DNA of 45,416 nucleotides from Anaerolinea sp. (GTDB lineage: Bacteria > Chloroflexota > Anaerolineae > Anaerolineales > Anaerolineaceae): contig JARKPU010000078.1 of assembly GCA_029975055.1 (NCBI GenBank), positions 1-45,416 of the forward strand. Reading direction: 5' to 3'. Positions 14,937-23,501 of this stretch are shown piece by piece. The position numbers and the translations under genes are program-made. The notes below the pieces were generated by a model. That model was not told the origin of the DNA. It ran no database searches and saw nothing but the letters and a program-made list of their open reading frames with translations. Positions within the stretch are counted from its first letter, which is position 1. Every line of letters begins with the position of its first letter.

Positions 14937-15167
14937 TTACTTCAGGAATTTGGCGATCAGGTTGAGCGCCAGCGTCAGCAGCACGCTGAGGAGGATCGAC
15001 CCCAGGATGGGAAACAGGCAGGTGAACCCGCTGCCCTGGATGCGGATGGTGCCGGGCAGCCGGTCGAGGCCCGGCAAGGCCTTCCCCGCCAGCCACACCA
15101 GCCCGCCCAACACGGCGATGCTCACCCCCAGGATCACCAGCAGGCGCCCGGCTCCTTCGAGGTTCAT
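14937..15167 (-). CDS. DUF2905 family small membrane protein
   Basis: A 76-residue protein with two hydrophobic segments (LLVILGVSIAVLGGLVWLAG and PILGSILLSVLLTLALNL) separated by LPGLDRLPGTIRIQGSGFTCLFP, the recognisable centre of the DUF2905 family. It is probably an inner-membrane protein. Function is unknown. It ends 9 bases from the convergent URO-D-like gene and follows the 104-residue gene on the minus strand by 22 bases. Confidence 0.85.
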   Translation of the reverse strand: MNLEGAGRLLVILGVSIAVLGGLVWLAGKALPGLDRLPGTIRIQGSGFTCLFPILGSILLSVLLTLALNLIAKFLK

Positions 15168-15189
15168 CGCTCCCTGCCCCGCGAACCGG

Positions 15190-15504
15190 TCACTTCATCC
15201 AATCGCCGATCTTCGCCCAGGCGTATTCGAGGTGCTCGGCCAGCATGCGGCCCTGCTTGCCGCTCTTGCGCCGCACATAGCGCTGGGCGTATTCCATCAA
15301 CGGCAGCGCGCCGATCTCGTTCAGGCGGGCGCCGATCTGCCGGGCGCGGATGTTGCGGCTGTCGGAGTTGAAGCCCCCGCCCGGCCGCTCGGAGAGGAAA
15401 TCGTCGCGCAGGCCGATCTGCACCAGTTCATTCAGCAGGTGCTCCACTTCGTCCTTCACCTGCGCCGGGTAAGGTTTAAAGAGCAAATCCTGTAACCAGC
15501 CCAT
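15190..15504 (-). CDS. Conserved hypothetical protein, 104 residues
   Basis: A soluble, mostly helical, charged protein (MGWLQDLLFKPYPAQVKDEV at its start, AEHLEYAWAKIGDWMK at its end). No catalytic or metal motif is evident. AGGAGG lies 6 bases before the ATG at 15504, which is preferred over the ATG two codons upstream. It is probably co-transcribed with the DUF2905 gene. I do not recognise the family. Confidence 0.65.
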   Translation of the reverse strand: MGWLQDLLFKPYPAQVKDEVEHLLNELVQIGLRDDFLSERPGGGFNSDSRNIRARQIGARLNEIGALPLMEYAQRYVRRKSGKQGRMLAEHLEYAWAKIGDWMK

Positions 15505-15565
15505 TCGCATCCTCCTGGCTTAATTTTACCATTTTCGCAACTGTTCCGGCCCCCCGCCTGGAGTT

Positions 15566-15601
15566 CCCGCACAACCGGCGTGCGCACGCCGGTTGTGCGG
15601 G
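15566..15601. repeat. Perfect 36-bp palindrome
   Basis: CCCGCACAACCGGCGTGC is followed immediately by its exact complement, with no loop. TTTTATT follows on the plus strand, but there is no plus-strand gene ending within 600 bases. It lies just beyond the terminator of the double nucleotidase gene. Confidence 0.7.
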
Positions 15602-15608
15602 TTTTATT

Positions 15609-15636
15609 CAAAGAAAGAGCCGGCTTGCGCCGGCTC
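15609..15636 (-). terminator. Intrinsic terminator of the double 5'-nucleotidase gene
   Basis: On the minus strand GAGCCGGC-GCAA-GCCGGCTC is followed by TTTCTTTG. It starts 24 bases past the gene's stop codon. Confidence 0.75.
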
Positions 15637-15659
15637 CATCTTGCGGCCAAAATCGAGGC

Positions 15660-18600
15660 TTAGCGGAAGATCGTCACCAGCCAGGCCTTGATCGTCAGGA
15701 ACAGCAGGCGGCCTTCCACCATCGGATTGATGGGTTTGACCGTATCAGGATCCTGGAGATAGTGGATCACGGCGTCGCGCACGTAATACTGCGTGTCTTG
15801 CTCGATCTGGTCGAGCGGCCAGATCGTCACCCCGCCGTTGTTGAAGTTGCACGAACCGGCGGCGATGTAGTTGACCGTCGAGACGTTGTAGTAGGTGTCG
15901 GCGTCGGTGAAGTCCACCTTGTGGGTCACGCCCAGCTCATCTTTGAATTCCAGGGCGACCACGTTGTTGCCGTTCGGGTAGAGCGGGTAGCTGTCGTTGT
16001 AGGTGATCTTGCCGCCGGAGTTGATATCCAGCATGCAGGTCGTGTAATACGAATACCCGCCGCGCCCAGGCACATACTTATAGTAGAAGTAGTTGCGGTA
16101 CCCGCGTTCGAGGATCGCCTTGAGCTGCGGACCGTTCAGGCGGAAGACCACCAGCGAGTTCTCGTAGGGCATCAGCGTGAACATGTCCGACACCTTCAAG
16201 GTGTAGGGGTAGGTCGACCCATCAGCCGGGGCCTTGGTGTTGCTCATCGCGCCGGAGAGATGGAAGTCTACCTCGATGCCTTTGTTGCGCAGCTCCCAGA
16301 TCGAAGCATCCGTCTGCAGGTTGGCGCCATTGGTCTCCTGGGTGTAGCCCTGAACCGCGCTGATCTGGGTGTTCGTCTCACCCAGGACGGTGTTGTTGTA
16401 GTCCGTCAGGAGGTTGGCATAGGGGGTGATCAGGTTTTTGATCGCCGTGTCTTCAGCCGTCGTATCCTTACTCACCGCCAGGTACTTGCCTGCCCGGCTG
16501 ACCAACGTATAGCCGCCCGCACCGTCGGACTTGAAGCCCAGGATGACCTCGCCCAGGTAGTTATTGTAGCGGTAAGCCGTGGTGACCAGCACCGGCGCGT
16601 CATTCGGCCCGCTCACAACGGTCGGCAGGTACTTGTAGTTGCCCGAGTAATCGGTTTGCTTGGAGGGGTCGGTGTGGCTGTGCGAGCCGATGATCGCGTC
16701 GATGCCCGGCACTTGCGCCGCCAGGTAGGTATCGACGTTCGTGTCCACTTCCACGCTCTTGGGGTTCTCGGTGAAGCCGATGTGCGTCAGCGCAACCACG
16801 GCGTCATAGTACTGATCAAGCAGCGGGGCGTAGTAACTGGCAGTGCTGATCGGGTTGGTGAACGTCAACCCGGGGATGTTGCTGGGCAGCTCGTACTGCG
16901 GCACGCGGTGGTTGCCGATGCCCAGGAGCGCGATATTGATGCCCTCGACTCCCACCGTCTTGACGATGTAAGGCCGCACGCCCGCCGCGGCAAGCCCGTA
17001 GGGGGCATCCGGGTCGTCATAGATGTTGGCCTGCAGGAGCGGGAAGTTGGCCTGGCGCAGCGTGTTGACGAACACATCTTTGCCAAAATTGAACTCGTGG
17101 TTGCCGAGCACCATCGCGTCATAACCCACGGCGTTGAAGGCCTTGATGAGCGGGTTGATGCGCAGGTCCACCGGCAGCGCGGTTCCATCGGCGGCATAGC
17201 CCATGGCGGCGGTCTTGAAGTAGTACATCATCGCATCGCCCTGGATGTTATCGCCGCCGGAGACGAGCAGGGTGCGCGTCGGGTTGAAGGCGCGCTCCTG
17301 GTTGATGAGCGTGACCAGCTGGGTGTAGCCGATGTAGCTGCCCTTGAGCAGGTTGCCGTGCGAGTCGTTGTGGTGCAAGATCGTCACCGGCACAACCGGC
17401 CCGCCGCTGTCATCGCCCTCGCGGACGACGCGATCATCCAGCACGCCGTTGTACGGGTTGGTCGGCACCGGCGGGTCGCCGCCGTCATCGCCGCCGTAGT
17501 TGGTGAGCATCCAGTGCTTCACCTGGTTGAGCATATCGCCCCAGTACTTGAAATTCGTGAAGTACTTGAAAGGTGTATACCCATCCTGCCCGGCCGGGGC
17601 GAGGAACTCGTTGGTGGCGACGCGGTAGGTTTTGGTCAGGTCCAGCGGTGCCCATTTGGCTTCCGCCTTATCCCACACGAAGACGTCATACGCGCCCCAT
17701 GCCCAGGTGACGCCGGAATCTCCGGGGGTCTTGTAGCGGTAGAACTTGAACTTGATGCCGCTCACCTGCAGCGAGCCCTTGAAGAGCGTGGCGCTCTGGT
17801 TGAGCAGGTCCATGATCTGCGCGCCGGTCATCTCTCCGACGACGGTGGCATTGCCGAACGGCAAGACGCTGAACAACATGCCGTAGTTCACCTTGCAAGG
17901 GTAAACATCCCCCGGGCAGGTGATATCGGCGCGCAGGCCGCCGGCGTTGTTGAAGACCATATCCGTGTCGTTATCCGGCTCGGCATCCTGGTTCAGGTCG
18001 TTATAGATGGCATCGTTGACCATGATGCCCATCAGGTTGTTGCCGTTGTTGTAATTGCGCACCAGGGGCACGTTGGTGTAGAACATCTTCTCGTTGACCA
18101 ACGTCTGGTAGTCCGGGTCGCTCGAATAGGTGGCGATGAAGGCTTTGATCTCGGCATCTTCGGGCGTGGCCGGGATGAGCGGAGGCCCGGCGATATCGAG
18201 CGGCGTGATGGTGTGGCGGGTGAAGGTCAGCGTGATGGCGCCCGTCGCCCGGTTATAGACGATATCTTCCTGGCCCAGTTTACGGCCGTTGTAGTGTGCC
18301 TGGACGACATAGGTGGTAACCGTCTTGGCGGTATTTTCCACTTTCGTCGCCGAAGAAAGGTTGGTGTGGCTGTGCCCGCCGATGATCAGCTGCACGGGTT
18401 TACCGGCGTCGATCAGGTTCTTCGCAAGGGTCTGATCGCCATACACACTGAAGCCGTAACCGTAACCGCCGTCGTTGTACCCGATGTGCGACAGCACCAC
18501 AATGACGTCGGAGGCGGCGTCCAGCGCATCATAGTAGTGCAGGATCGCCTGGGTTGGGTCTTTGAAGCACAACCCGTCGGTGGCGGACGCGATGGTGATG

Positions 18601-19226
18601 TACGGCGTCTCGAGCGAGGATACGCCGATCACGCCCACGCGCAGGGGGGTGCCTGAATCGGCATCCTGAACATTGAAGACCTGGTAAGCCGCAGGGACGA
18701 AGTCAGGCAGGGTCCAATCGGAGGCGACGCAGTTCCCGCTCGCATCCTTCTTGGTAATGTTGGACACCAGGAAGTTGAATTCCTTGGTGGTCGCATCACT
18801 ATCATCCGTCTTGGCCTGGTTCACCCGGTCGGCGAGGACAGTCTGGCCCCAGTCGAACTCATGGTTGCCGAACGCGGCGGCATCGTAGCCGATCTTCTTG
18901 TAGTAGGCGATCGTGGGCAGGCCCTTTTGCAGGTTCGAGAGCAGGCTGCCCTGCATGATGTCGCCCGCGTCGAACAGGAGCGTATCCTGGCTCAAGGCCG
19001 TTTTGGCGGCGCGGATCTCTTTGATCTTGGTCGCCACGCGCGCGGCCCCGGGTACGCCGTCTGCCGAAGGCGGCACGGGTTCTTCCAGGTTGCCGTGGAA
19101 GTCATTTGTATGCAGAATGGTGAAGTTCACCACCCCGTCGTCCACCTGCAGCGATGCCGCTTGGGCCGGCACCGCCATGGCCAGGATCAGGACAAGGACG
19201 AACAATTTATAGAATCGCTTGAGCAT
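15660..19226 (-). CDS. Secreted double 5'-nucleotidase / 2',3'-cyclic phosphodiesterase (tandem fusion)
   Basis: A 1188-residue exported protein made of two consecutive UshA-type units. Unit 1 (about residues 35-580) has a metallophosphatase domain with ILHTNDFHGN, DAGDIMQGS, GNHEFDWG, LSHIGYNDGG and IIGGHSHTN, then a 5'-nucleotidase C-terminal domain. Unit 2 (about 620-1150) repeats this with ILHHNDSHGN, SGGDNIQGD, LGNHEFNFG, LTHIGF and IIGSHSHTD. Both sets of metal ligands look intact. The signal peptide is LFVLVLILAMAVPAQA; there is no lipobox or clear cell-wall anchor. Single-unit members are about 500-650 residues. The ATG at 19226 has GGGAGG upstream. The likely role is extracellular release of nucleosides and phosphate from nucleotides. 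Much Asp and Tyr in the sequence is normal for the family. Confidence 0.9.
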   Translation of the reverse strand: MLKRFYKLFVLVLILAMAVPAQAASLQVDDGVVNFTILHTNDFHGNLEEPVPPSADGVPGAARVATKIKEIRAAKTALSQDTLLFDAGDIMQGSLLSNLQKGLPTIAYYKKIGYDAAAFGNHEFDWGQTVLADRVNQAKTDDSDATTKEFNFLVSNITKKDASGNCVASDWTLPDFVPAAYQVFNVQDADSGTPLRVGVIGVSSLETPYITIASATDGLCFKDPTQAILHYYDALDAASDVIVVLSHIGYNDGGYGYGFSVYGDQTLAKNLIDAGKPVQLIIGGHSHTNLSSATKVENTAKTVTTYVVQAHYNGRKLGQEDIVYNRATGAITLTFTRHTITPLDIAGPPLIPATPEDAEIKAFIATYSSDPDYQTLVNEKMFYTNVPLVRNYNNGNNLMGIMVNDAIYNDLNQDAEPDNDTDMVFNNAGGLRADITCPGDVYPCKVNYGMLFSVLPFGNATVVGEMTGAQIMDLLNQSATLFKGSLQVSGIKFKFYRYKTPGDSGVTWAWGAYDVFVWDKAEAKWAPLDLTKTYRVATNEFLAPAGQDGYTPFKYFTNFKYWGDMLNQVKHWMLTNYGGDDGGDPPVPTNPYNGVLDDRVVREGDDSGGPVVPVTILHHNDSHGNLLKGSYIGYTQLVTLINQERAFNPTRTLLVSGGDNIQGDAMMYYFKTAAMGYAADGTALPVDLRINPLIKAFNAVGYDAMVLGNHEFNFGKDVFVNTLRQANFPLLQANIYDDPDAPYGLAAAGVRPYIVKTVGVEGINIALLGIGNHRVPQYELPSNIPGLTFTNPISTASYYAPLLDQYYDAVVALTHIGFTENPKSVEVDTNVDTYLAAQVPGIDAIIGSHSHTDPSKQTDYSGNYKYLPTVVSGPNDAPVLVTTAYRYNNYLGEVILGFKSDGAGGYTLVSRAGKYLAVSKDTTAEDTAIKNLITPYANLLTDYNNTVLGETNTQISAVQGYTQETNGANLQTDASIWELRNKGIEVDFHLSGAMSNTKAPADGSTYPYTLKVSDMFTLMPYENSLVVFRLNGPQLKAILERGYRNYFYYKYVPGRGGYSYYTTCMLDINSGGKITYNDSYPLYPNGNNVVALEFKDELGVTHKVDFTDADTYYNVSTVNYIAAGSCNFNNGGVTIWPLDQIEQDTQYYVRDAVIHYLQDPDTVKPINPMVEGRLLFLTIKAWLVTIFR

Positions 19227-19406
19227 GCTTTCCCTCCCAGGAAAATTCAAATAACAGGCACGTTCGATTCACGCAAAAAAAGGCTGAGAAGACTCGCGGC
19301 CCACCTCCTTTCGAGCACTCACGCCAATAAGACCCCGTTGATAACCCCCACCAACGTGCAATTTCGATCAACGGCACATTAAATTGAAATTAACGGTATC
19401 GTAATT

Positions 19407-19412
19407 ATTATA
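19407..19412 (-). promoter_or_regulatory. Possible -10 box of the double 5'-nucleotidase gene
   Basis: TATAAT on the minus strand inside an AT-rich tract, about 180 bases before the start. No convincing -35 box is seen. Confidence 0.3.
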
Positions 19413-19491
19413 CAAGAGAGGTGCGCCTGAAAGGGGTATCGAATTACCTTAAAATTGTATGACAAGGCTCTCAATCGAGCGCAGCGCCGCC

Positions 19492-20259
19492 TCAGGCCGT
19501 GCGGTCGCGCACATAGGCGCCCACCTCGGCCACGGGCGCCACCCACACGTCTCCCCGCCGGGCCAGGTAATCCACCAGTTCCTGAAAGTCACTCGCCCCC
19601 ACCGGCAGATGCCCCTCGCTGATGCCGTGAAAGGTGTAGATGGCCCAGCGCCCCAGCCAGGCGGCCTGTTCGGCCAGCCCCACCAGCGTCGCGCCGTCGC
19701 AGCGCTCCACCGGCCACGAGGAGAGGTGATGCAGGTCGCACACCAGCGGGTCGTTGGCCAACTCACCGCGCACCTCGCTCTTGTGGCGCGCCGCCGTGAA
19801 GTGCCCGGCGATGAACGGCGTGTAACAGACCCGGTTCTTGCCCCTGCCCACGGCGTCTTCATAGCACGGGTAGGCGTAGGAGGTCTCGCGCTGCGCGGGG
19901 AAGGCCGCCATCAGCCTGCGCTGCGCCTCGAGCACATCGGCCATGATCTGCTCGAGCGTCCAATCGCGCAGGTTCTTGCCCTGCAGCCAGGGCGGGTCGA
20001 TGTTCAGCGAGCAGGGGTGTAGCAGCGAGTGGTTGCCCATCTCGTGCCCGCGCGCCTGCGCCGGCTGCCAGCGCGCCAGGCGCTCCATCCAGCTGTCGCC
20101 CAGCCCGGCGCTCTCCTCCGCGCCGGCAGGGTTGAGGTAAAACGTGGCGCGCATCCCGGCCGCATCGAGCGCCGGCAGGGCCGTCTCGAGCTGAGAGCGC
20201 ATCCCGTCGTCAAAGGATAGCGAGACAGCCGCGCGGTAAGGGTGGGGCCAAAAGGACAT
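19492..20259 (-). CDS. Polysaccharide deacetylase (NodB homology) family protein
   Basis: A 255-residue carbohydrate esterase 4 domain. The metal and catalytic motif 1 is SLSFDDG (Asp17-Asp18), and motif 2 is GHEMGNHSLLH. Later segments include TSYAYPCYED and YTFHGISEGH. Members deacetylate chitin, peptidoglycan or other N-acetylated glycans. There is no signal peptide, which is unusual for an envelope enzyme, so the substrate may be intracellular or the annotation broader. The ATG at 20259 is chosen because GGAGGG precedes it. It is divergent from the nucleoside hydrolase gene. Confidence 0.85.
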   Translation of the reverse strand: MSFWPHPYRAAVSLSFDDGMRSQLETALPALDAAGMRATFYLNPAGAEESAGLGDSWMERLARWQPAQARGHEMGNHSLLHPCSLNIDPPWLQGKNLRDWTLEQIMADVLEAQRRLMAAFPAQRETSYAYPCYEDAVGRGKNRVCYTPFIAGHFTAARHKSEVRGELANDPLVCDLHHLSSWPVERCDGATLVGLAEQAAWLGRWAIYTFHGISEGHLPVGASDFQELVDYLARRGDVWVAPVAEVGAYVRDRTA

Positions 20260-20383
20260 TCTTCCCTCCATGCAGGAATCCACTCCGCTTTTCGGATCAT
20301 TATAGACGAACTATTGAAGTATCATTATCCTCCAGAGGGTTTCCCCCCATGCCGCTCATCTGCTGCAACTTCTTCCAAGGAAA

Positions 20384-21295
20384 ATGAACATGCCCGTACC
20401 CGTCATTCTCGATACCGACATCGGCTCCGACATCGACGACACCTGGGCGCTGGCCTTTTTGCTGCGCTCGCCCGAGGTGGATCTTAAGCTGGTCGTCAGC
20501 GACACCGGCGACACGCTCTACCGCGCCGCGCTGCTGGCCAGGCTGCTCGAAACCGCCGGGCGCAGCGACGTTCCGGTGGGCATCGGCCCGGCGCTCGCCG
20601 ACACTTCCGCGCAGGCGCGCGGGCAGGCGGCCTGGGTGGAGGGCTATGACCTGGCCCGCTACCCCGGCCGGGTCATCGAGGATGGGGTCGGAGCGATCAT
20701 CGAAACAATCCTGGCCTCGCCGCAGCCGGTGACGCTGGTGTGCATCGGCCCGGTGCCGAACATCGCCGAAGCGCTGCGCCGCCGGCCGGAGATCGCCCAA
20801 CACGCGCGCTTCGTGGGCATGCACGGCAGCCTGCGCAAAGGGTACGGCGAAGAGCCGGAGATCGTTGCCGAATACAACGTCAAGCTCTACCCCGAGGCCT
20901 GCCGCGCGGCTTTCGCCGCCCCCTGGGAGGTGACCATCACCCCGCTGGATACCTGCGGGCTGGTCAGCCTGAAAGGCGAACTCTACCGGCGCGTGGCAGA
21001 GAGCACCCACCCGCTCACCCGCGCGGTGATCGAAAACTACCGCGCCTGGCACAGCGCCTCGCCGTGGGATTTCGTCAGGCAGCTCGACCCAGCCGCATCC
21101 AGCTCGACGCTCTTCGACACGGTGGCCGCCTACCTGGCCTTCTCGGAAGACTTGCTGGAGATCGAAACCCTCGGCGTGCGCGTGGACGACGAAGGCTACA
21201 CCCGCCTCGACCCTTCTGCCAGGCCGCTGCGCTGCGCCACCCGCTGGAAGGACCTGCGCGCCTTCGAAGAACTCCTCGCCGCCCGGCTGGCTTAG
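20384..21295 (+). CDS. Nucleoside hydrolase (inosine/uridine-preferring type)
   Basis: A 303-residue member of the IU nucleoside hydrolase family, which splits ribonucleosides into base and ribose. The Ca2+-binding N-terminal motif is ILDTDIGSDIDD (Asp10, Asp12, Asp16-Asp19 region). PVTLVCIGPVPNIAEAL is the family's central strand, and ITPLDTCG occupies the place of the usual (N/P)LDVT segment. AAGGAA precedes the ATG. The substrate base is not predictable. With the secreted nucleotidase upstream, a nucleotide-salvage theme is possible. Confidence 0.88.
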   Translation: MNMPVPVILDTDIGSDIDDTWALAFLLRSPEVDLKLVVSDTGDTLYRAALLARLLETAGRSDVPVGIGPALADTSAQARGQAAWVEGYDLARYPGRVIEDGVGAIIETILASPQPVTLVCIGPVPNIAEALRRRPEIAQHARFVGMHGSLRKGYGEEPEIVAEYNVKLYPEACRAAFAAPWEVTITPLDTCGLVSLKGELYRRVAESTHPLTRAVIENYRAWHSASPWDFVRQLDPAASSSTLFDTVAAYLAFSEDLLEIETLGVRVDDEGYTRLDPSARPLRCATRWKDLRAFEELLAARLA

Positions 21296-21426
21296 GGGGT
21301 GGCCGGCTCAAATTGGATGGGCCGTTCGAAAACGACCCATCCAGACCCTTCGCGAGCTTCCGCAGGGGCAGGGCCTGTCCCTGCCCGTGGCGGGCCGTTT
21401 TTGGTATATTTTCCCTTCTTCCTCCC

Positions 21427-21454
21427 TTGACAGAGCCTAAAAGGGTTTTATAAT
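21427..21454 (+). promoter_or_regulatory. Consensus sigma-70 promoter of the cysK leader
   Basis: TTGACA (21427-21432), a 16-base spacer and TATAAT (21449-21454). Both hexamers are perfect. Transcription should begin at about 21461-21463, which is the A of an ATG. Confidence 0.85.
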
Positions 21455-21462
21455 CAAATTCG

Positions 21463-21546
21463 ATGAAACTTGTAGGTTTTAGAACGGTGAAGTTGATTTC
21501 GTGCATGTGTCCGCGGCGGGGCCAGGTGACCCTGCCTCGTCGTTAG
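21463..21546 (+). CDS. Putative leaderless cysteine-containing leader peptide (27 residues)
   Basis: A 27-codon ORF starts at the predicted transcription start of the cysK leader and ends with TAG at 21546. Residues 13-17 read Ser-Cys-Met-Cys-Pro, with Cys codons at 21502-21504 and 21508-21510, followed by an Arg-rich end. There is no Shine-Dalgarno because hardly any RNA would lie upstream, so translation would be leaderless. The ORF precedes a terminator-like structure and then cysK-cysE. Cysteine-containing, leaderless leader peptides that attenuate cysteine genes are known in mycobacteria; a similar role here is inferred from position, codons and architecture only. A 27-codon ORF can occur by chance. 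Confidence 0.5.
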   Translation: MKLVGFRTVKLISCMCPRRGQVTLPRR

Positions 21547-21662
21547 GGCGCACGCGCGCTTATTGTTACCAGCAGAACGAAGGCAGCAGACCACGACCCC
21601 GCATTTCAGCTTTGTGGGCGAAGCGGTTACCCGCTGCTTTTGTTATTTCTGCTGGTTTTTTG
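21501..21662 (+). promoter_or_regulatory. Structured attenuator-like leader with intrinsic terminator upstream of cysK
   Basis: Nested pairings can be drawn: 21501-21510 (covering both Cys codons) with 21548-21557 (one mismatch), 21514-21522 with 21534-21542, 21598-21603 with 21614-21619, and AGCGG/CCGCT at 21622-21635. The last two hairpins are enclosed by a perfect 10-bp stem ACCAGCAGAA (21568-21577) / TTCTGCTGGT (21647-21656), which runs into T6 (21656-21661): an intrinsic-terminator shape 38 bases before the cysK ATG. CAGCAGA at 21584-21590 is an alternative partner for the 3' strand of that stem, so two exclusive folds are possible. The 404-base gap 21296-21699 holds this leader, its promoter, and a GGGGCAGGG/CCCTGCCC hairpin near 21363-21384. 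No SAM-riboswitch or T-box signature is seen. Confidence 0.5.
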
Positions 21663-21699
21663 TTTACCGGGCCAATCACACTTTGAGGAGTTTACCACC

Positions 21700-22638
<939 letters not shown>

Positions 22639-22662
22639 TCGCCTGGTTCAACCGGAGATTTT

Positions 22663-23493
22663 ATGGAAATACCCTTCTTTTCGAAGATGCGCGATGACAT
22701 TCGCTCGGTTTACGAGCGCGACCCGGCCGCGCGCAGCACGCTCGAAATCCTCAGCAGTTACCCGGGGCTGCATGCCATTTGGGGGCACCGCATCACCCAT
22801 TGGCTCTGGAAGCATAACCTCAAGCTCTTCGCGCGCTGGGGCTCACACGTCTTCCGCTTCCTCACCGGGATCGAAATTCACCCCGGCGCCACCATCGGCA
22901 GGCGGTTCTTCATTGACCACGGCATGGGCGTCGTCATCGGCGAGACGGCCGAGATCGGCGAGAACGTCACCCTCTACCACGGCGTCACCCTCGGCGGCAC
23001 GAGCCTCGAAAAGGGCAAGCGCCACCCCACCCTTGAGGATAACGTAGTGGTCGGCGCGGGCGCCAAAATCCTGGGCGCCATCACCGTTGGCGCGGGCAGC
23101 CGCATCGGCGCGAACGCCGTGGTGGTCAAGCCCGTCCCCCCCAACTCGGTGGTGGTGGGCGTTCCCGGCCAGGTGATGCTGCGCAACAAGCCGCAATCGG
23201 CAGCGCCGGACCTGAACCACAACATCCTGCCAGACGCCATCGGCAACACCGTGGCGGCGCTGATCGAGCGCGTGGAGCAGCTGGAGGCCGCATTGAAGGA
23301 ACGCGAGTACCGCCCGCCGCTGGTTGGCTCCTCCGACCGCCTCGAGCGGCTCGAAACCGACCTGCGCGTGCACCTCTATGAGCACCCGCACGTGCCCGTG
23401 AACGGCAAGAACGGCTCAGCCGAGCGGCACGAGCATCACCTTCCGCACCAGGTCAGCGAAGGAGTGTGGAACGGCGAGGATTTCGCGATCTAA
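22663..23493 (+). CDS. cysE: Serine O-acetyltransferase
   Basis: A 276-residue enzyme that acetylates L-serine with acetyl-CoA, giving the substrate of CysK. The N-terminal helical part (MRDDIRSVYERDPAARS, SYPGLHAIWGHRI) is followed by left-handed beta-helix hexapeptide repeats (IEIHPGATIGRRFFIDHGMGVVIGE..., LYHGVTLGGTS) to about residue 180. It is the short EpsC-like bacterial form, but carries an extra C-terminal part of roughly 85 residues: a coiled-coil-like VAALIERVEQLEAALKERE segment and a His-rich tail (ERHEHHLPHQ). In other CysE proteins the C-terminus binds CysK; whether this extension does so is unknown. It is in an operon with cysK. Confidence 0.93.
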   Translation: MEIPFFSKMRDDIRSVYERDPAARSTLEILSSYPGLHAIWGHRITHWLWKHNLKLFARWGSHVFRFLTGIEIHPGATIGRRFFIDHGMGVVIGETAEIGENVTLYHGVTLGGTSLEKGKRHPTLEDNVVVGAGAKILGAITVGAGSRIGANAVVVKPVPPNSVVVGVPGQVMLRNKPQSAAPDLNHNILPDAIGNTVAALIERVEQLEAALKEREYRPPLVGSSDRLERLETDLRVHLYEHPHVPVNGKNGSAERHEHHLPHQVSEGVWNGEDFAI

Positions 23494-23501
23494 CCCCCCT
23501 C

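Noticed and set aside
15762..18656. A 964-codon open frame antisense to the double nucleotidase gene
   Set aside because: The sense strand has signal peptide, repeated metallophosphatase motifs, ribosome site and terminator. The antisense frame is a GC-bias shadow rich in Val, Arg, His and Gly without recognisable motifs.
21455..21699. SAM riboswitch or T-box before cysK
   Set aside because: No T-box consensus and no SAM-I or SAM-II core could be found by eye; the leader-peptide attenuator explains the promoter, ORF and terminator better.
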